Below, piece after piece: positions 3,009 through 5,472 of a stretch of DNA of 5,472 nucleotides. Where the stretch lies: contig DEUM01000071.1 in assembly GCA_002362575.1 (NCBI GenBank), positions 1-5,472 of the forward strand. The letters are read 5' to 3'. The number at the start of each line of letters is the position of its first letter. The first letter of the stretch is position 1. The translations under genes were made by a program, and so were the position numbers. Below the pieces are notes generated by a model. The model searched no databases, was not told where the DNA came from, and was given only the letters and a program-made list of their open reading frames with translations. The stretch is from Lachnoclostridium sp. UBA3262. Its GTDB lineage: Bacteria; Bacillota; Clostridia; Lachnospirales; Lachnospiraceae.

Positions 3009-5000
3009 TTACTTATCCCCGTTTCTAAACTGCACGGGAGTCATATTAAATTTTTTCCGGAATGTGCGGTTAAAATGTTCCACGTTTGGATAGCCGACGG
3101 CAAGAGCAATATTTTCTACCGTCATATTTCCGTTCTTTAAGAGCGTTCTCGCCTTTTTCATTCGTATATTCGTAACCAATTCCATGAAAGTTCGACCGGA
3201 TTTCTCATGAATATATTTACTGATATAAGGCCCTGACAGGTGGAACTCGTCGGCCATCTGCTCCAAAGTAATCGTCTGGTAGTTGGACTGAATATAGTTC
3301 ATCATGGCTATCAGGCGTTCATCCTTGCAGGAATCGTTATTCTGAATTTCCGGCAGCTTGTTGACACAGACGCACAGAGCGTGAATGGAAGCCTTGATAA
3401 TGTCCTCATCAATGCCGACGCCCCAGTAGGCTCTGCCCTGACATGTAATATTGACATACGCAATTGCTTTGGAGGAAGAACCTCGCGTGAGAGCGTGTTC
3501 CTCATAGGCAGACAATTGATAACTGATGCCAAAAAACTGTTTGATGGTATTACTTACCGCATCCAGTCGTCCATTTCCCATTGCGTCCACAATGTTTTTT
3601 TTGTCTCCGCAGACAATGGTTGTCTCCGCCATGATTCCGTCAATCTGCTTAAAGTGACATTCACTGATTTGGAAATATGGTGTTGGATTGATATAATTGT
3701 CTTCAAAAATTTCGTATACCCACTGTGGTGAAAGCTCTTTGTGTGTTTCGTCAGAAATATCTTTCATCATGTAGCCGACTTCCTCCCGCATAGCGTCTGG
3801 AAGGGAGATACCAAAGTTTTGTTTTAAGATATAGTTGACGCCACCTTTGCCGGACTGGCTGTTGATGCGGATTACGTCAGAGTCATAGGTACGCCCGACA
3901 TCTTTCGGATCTACCGGAAGGTATGGAACACTCCAAAGCTTTAAGTTTTTATCTTCGCGCCACTGCATACCCTTGGCAATTGCATCCTGGTGGGAGCCGG
4001 AGAAGGCGGTAAATACTAAGTCGCCTGCATAAGGTTGCCGCTCATAAACATGCATGCGGGTAAAGGTTTCGTAATTTTTCCGTATCGTCGGCATATCTGA
4101 AAAGTCCAGCTCAGGATTGACGCCATGGGAAAACATATTCATTGCCAATGTCACAATATCGACATTCCCGGTGCGTTCGCCGTTGCCAAACAGCGTTCCC
4201 TCAATCCGGTCAGCACCAGCCAAAATCCCCAGCTCCGCGTCGCAGACGCCACAGCCGCGGTCGTTATGTGGATGCAGTGATAAAACAACAGAGTCACGGT
4301 ATTTCAAGTGCTTGTGGATATATTCCACCTGAGTGGCAAAAACGTGAGGCATGGCATTTTCAACTGTTGTAGGAATGTTGATAATGGCTTTGTTTTCACT
4401 GCTTGGTTTCCATATATCTAAAACTGCGTTACAGACGTCTACGGCATAGTCAACCTCTGTGCCCGGAAAACTCTCTGGACTATATTCGAAGGAAAAACTA
4501 CCGTCCGTCTCGTCTGCCAGCTCCTTTAAAAGTATGGCGCCGTCGACAGCGATTTTTTTTATTTCCTCTTTGCTCTTTTTAAAAACCTGCTCACGCTGTG
4601 CCACAGAGGTTGAATTATATAAATGGACGACAGCGTGGGGAGCGCCCTTGACCGCCTCAAATGTTTTTTTGATAATATGCTCCCTTGCCTGAGTCAGAAC
4701 CTGTACGGTAACATCATCCGGAATCATATTTTTTTCAATCAGGGCGCGCATAAATTCATATTCTGTTTCAGAGGCAGCAGGGAAGCCGACCTCAATCTCC
4801 TTAAAGCCAATATCAACTAACATTTGGAAAAATTGCAGCTTTTCATCTAAGCTCATTGGCTCAATCAGCGCCTGATTGCCGTCTCGTAAATCAACCGAAC
4901 ACCAGATAGGCGGCGCATCAATGGCGTCCTTTTTTGCCCAGTCGTAGGTACATTCGGGCGGCATAAAATATGCCTTCTCGTACTTGTCAAAATTTTTCAT
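3009..5000 (-). CDS. leuA: 2-isopropylmalate synthase fused to an AraC-family DNA-binding domain
   Basis: The protein has 663 residues, about 100 more than a LeuA of this type. Residues 1-436 hold the catalytic barrel and linker domains. Landmarks are DLRDGNQAL (37-45, metal-binding D40 and catalytic R39), HPHNDRG (243-249, metal-binding H243 and H245) and GNGERTGN (272-279). It condenses acetyl-CoA with 2-oxoisovalerate in the first step of leucine synthesis. Residues about 437-553 are the LeuA dimerisation/allosteric domain, where leucine inhibits; it is complete (ending WGVGIDEDIIKAS...NKLPEIQ). After a short linker, 562-663 is a full AraC-type double helix-turn-helix. The first HTH is ITLEQMADEFHLSGPYISKYI (577-597, seen as two pieces around residue 588). 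The second runs from MTVENIALAVGY (626-637) to FNMTPVQFR (651-659). The frame is continuous, so this is a true fusion and not a neighbour. The start has GGAGG 9 bases upstream. A leucine T-box precedes it. No other leu gene is adjacent. Both assignments are firm; a regulatory role for the fusion is inference. Confidence 0.95.
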   Translation of the reverse strand: MKNFDKYEKAYFMPPECTYDWAKKDAIDAPPIWCSVDLRDGNQALIEPMSLDEKLQFFQMLVDIGFKEIEVGFPAASETEYEFMRALIEKNMIPDDVTVQVLTQAREHIIKKTFEAVKGAPHAVVHLYNSTSVAQREQVFKKSKEEIKKIAVDGAILLKELADETDGSFSFEYSPESFPGTEVDYAVDVCNAVLDIWKPSSENKAIINIPTTVENAMPHVFATQVEYIHKHLKYRDSVVLSLHPHNDRGCGVCDAELGILAGADRIEGTLFGNGERTGNVDIVTLAMNMFSHGVNPELDFSDMPTIRKNYETFTRMHVYERQPYAGDLVFTAFSGSHQDAIAKGMQWREDKNLKLWSVPYLPVDPKDVGRTYDSDVIRINSQSGKGGVNYILKQNFGISLPDAMREEVGYMMKDISDETHKELSPQWVYEIFEDNYINPTPYFQISECHFKQIDGIMAETTIVCGDKKNIVDAMGNGRLDAVSNTIKQFFGISYQLSAYEEHALTRGSSSKAIAYVNITCQGRAYWGVGIDEDIIKASIHALCVCVNKLPEIQNNDSCKDERLIAMMNYIQSNYQTITLEQMADEFHLSGPYISKYIHEKSGRTFMELVTNIRMKKARTLLKNGNMTVENIALAVGYPNVEHFNRTFRKKFNMTPVQFRNGDK

Positions 5001-5009
5001 GTTTCAAAT

Positions 5010-5014
5010 CCTCC
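5010..5014 (-). promoter_or_regulatory. leuA ribosome binding site
   Basis: GGAGG on the minus strand, 9 bases before the ATG. It lies well beyond the T-box terminator, so translation depends on read-through rather than on direct masking. Confidence 0.8.
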
Positions 5015-5068
5015 ATTTCATATAATGTAATAAGTTTCCTGATGCGGGGTGTATGGATGACTTTGCAT

Positions 5069-5115
5069 AAAAAAATCTTCCGTCCCCACAACCATGCGGT
5101 TGTAGAGACGAAAGA
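5069..5115 (-). terminator. T-box regulated terminator
   Basis: An 18-bp stem (5115-5098 with 5093-5076) contains several G-U wobbles and closes on loop GCAT. It is followed by seven T residues on the minus strand (5075-5069). It competes with the T-box antiterminator and lies about 70 bases before the leuA start. Confidence 0.92.
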
Positions 5116-5355
5116 TGTAGCTTCTTTCGCGGTACCACTCTACTTCATGCTCAAAGGAGCATGCCCTCATCAGCACTAACATGCCTTTCCCCTGTAACGG
5201 TGGGCGTCCGTTGCACTCTACTGTCTGTTCCGATAAAGATTGGAAAAATTGGTTCAAGTGCACAGCTCAGAGGCGAGTTCGCTGTATTTCCTTTACTGCC
5301 TCACACCAGCCGGCAGCTCTCTGAAAAAGGTAGGACAGTTACTATTCCTCATCCT
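5069..5355 (-). promoter_or_regulatory. T-box leader, leucine-specific, controlling leuA
   Basis: Read on the minus strand, the leader shows the Stem I parts AGAGAG and CTGCC/GGCAG with the GGTG-type distal loop (about 5325-5295). The specifier region is GAA-CTC-GCCTCTGAG. The specifier CTC (5277-5275) is a leucine codon, as in known leu/ilv T-boxes. Stem III is CATGCTC/GAGCATG (5163-5146). The T-box core is AGAGTGGTACCGCG (5141-5128), one base from the usual AGGGTGGNACCGCG. TGGT in the bulge pairs with the ACCA end of uncharged tRNA-Leu (discriminator A). Uncharged tRNA-Leu should stabilise the antiterminator and switch on leuA when leucine is short. The bases GTAGAG (5143-5138) can pair with CTCTAC (5107-5102) or the latter can join the terminator, giving the switch. 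The left limit of Stem I is approximate. Confidence 0.93.
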
Positions 5356-5373
5356 TGCTTTTACTGTTTTTAT

Positions 5374-5402
5374 ATCATATCACAAAGTATGCAATTTGGA
5401 AA
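5374..5402 (-). promoter_or_regulatory. Promoter of the T-box/leuA transcript
   Basis: On the minus strand, TTTCCA (5402-5397, 4 of 6), a 17-bp spacer and TATGAT (5379-5374, 5 of 6) with an extended-10 TG. A second possible -10, TATAAA (5373-5368), overlaps downstream. Transcription would start near 5367, giving a leader of about 365 bases. The -35 overlaps the palindrome at 5400-5421. Confidence 0.55.
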
Positions 5403-5421
5403 TGATTAAATTTAATCATTT
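5400..5421. promoter_or_regulatory. Perfect 22-bp palindrome at the leuA promoter, candidate operator
   Basis: AAATGATTAAA (5400-5410) followed directly by its exact reverse complement TTTAATCATTT (5411-5421). Three bases overlap the predicted -35 of the leuA leader. Position and perfect symmetry suggest a binding site for a dimeric regulator. AraC-family proteins more often use direct repeats, so binding by the LeuA-AraC fusion is only one option. It could also be a weak terminator for a plus-strand neighbour beyond the window. Confidence 0.5.
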
Positions 5422-5472
5422 TTATTGACTTATTTTATCATACTTAATAAAACCATTTTAATAAGAAAAAAG

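Noticed and set aside
3240..3731. 163-codon plus-strand reading frame opposite leuA
   Set aside because: It is fully antisense to the LeuA allosteric and AraC domains, whose motifs are clear on the minus strand; no ribosome binding site.
5018..5263. 81-codon minus-strand reading frame upstream of leuA
   Set aside because: It lies within the T-box leader, including the T-box core and terminator; the structure explains the sequence.

Overview
The window looks like a chromosomal segment of a spore-forming, low-to-medium-GC Clostridia, most likely a gut Lachnospiraceae-type organism. The support is a spore-type LysM plus glycoside hydrolase 18 gene, a T-box leader, tRNA genes without an encoded CCA, strong Firmicutes-style ribosome binding sites and promoters, and small hydrophobic toxin peptides typical of these bacteria. 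The taxonomy is inference; no marker gene fixes it.

Layout from left to right. 1-267: a tRNA-Asp (5' end cut by the window) and a complete tRNA-Leu(UAA), closed by a long terminator hairpin. 351-1484: a spore cortex or coat type LysM-GH18 protein, plus strand. 1485-1835: no convincing gene; an orphan promoter and several small hairpins. 1838-2157: a compact module of about 300 bp that looks like a par/Fst-style type I toxin-antitoxin (TA) locus. It has a 32-residue membrane peptide on the minus strand, a convergent short RNA on the plus strand, a shared terminator hairpin, and a direct repeat that lets the RNA pair over the toxin start codon. 2160-2520: non-coding, with terminator-like hairpins and two possible short, overlapping opposite-strand RNAs. 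2558-2889: a second, different type I TA module. It has a 27-residue holin-like peptide on the plus strand, a convergent minus-strand RNA from a near-perfect promoter, a bidirectional terminator, and a repeat that targets the loop of a hairpin covering the toxin Shine-Dalgarno. 3009-5000 (minus): a full-length 2-isopropylmalate synthase (LeuA) fused in frame to a complete AraC-family DNA-binding domain. 5069-5355 (minus): its leucine-specific T-box leader (specifier CTC). Just upstream is a promoter whose -35 overlaps a perfect 22-bp palindrome.

How the parts work together. leuA is probably controlled first by tRNA-Leu charging through the T-box. It may also be controlled by the protein's own AraC domain, which could read leucine through the adjacent LeuA allosteric domain; that last step is inference. 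The two TA modules are self-contained and face away from each other: their toxin promoters point outward from the 2157-2558 spacer, and each meets its own antitoxin promoter. They are the least ordinary part of the window, and both toxin genes are shorter than the usual ORF-calling cut-off, so routine annotation would miss them.
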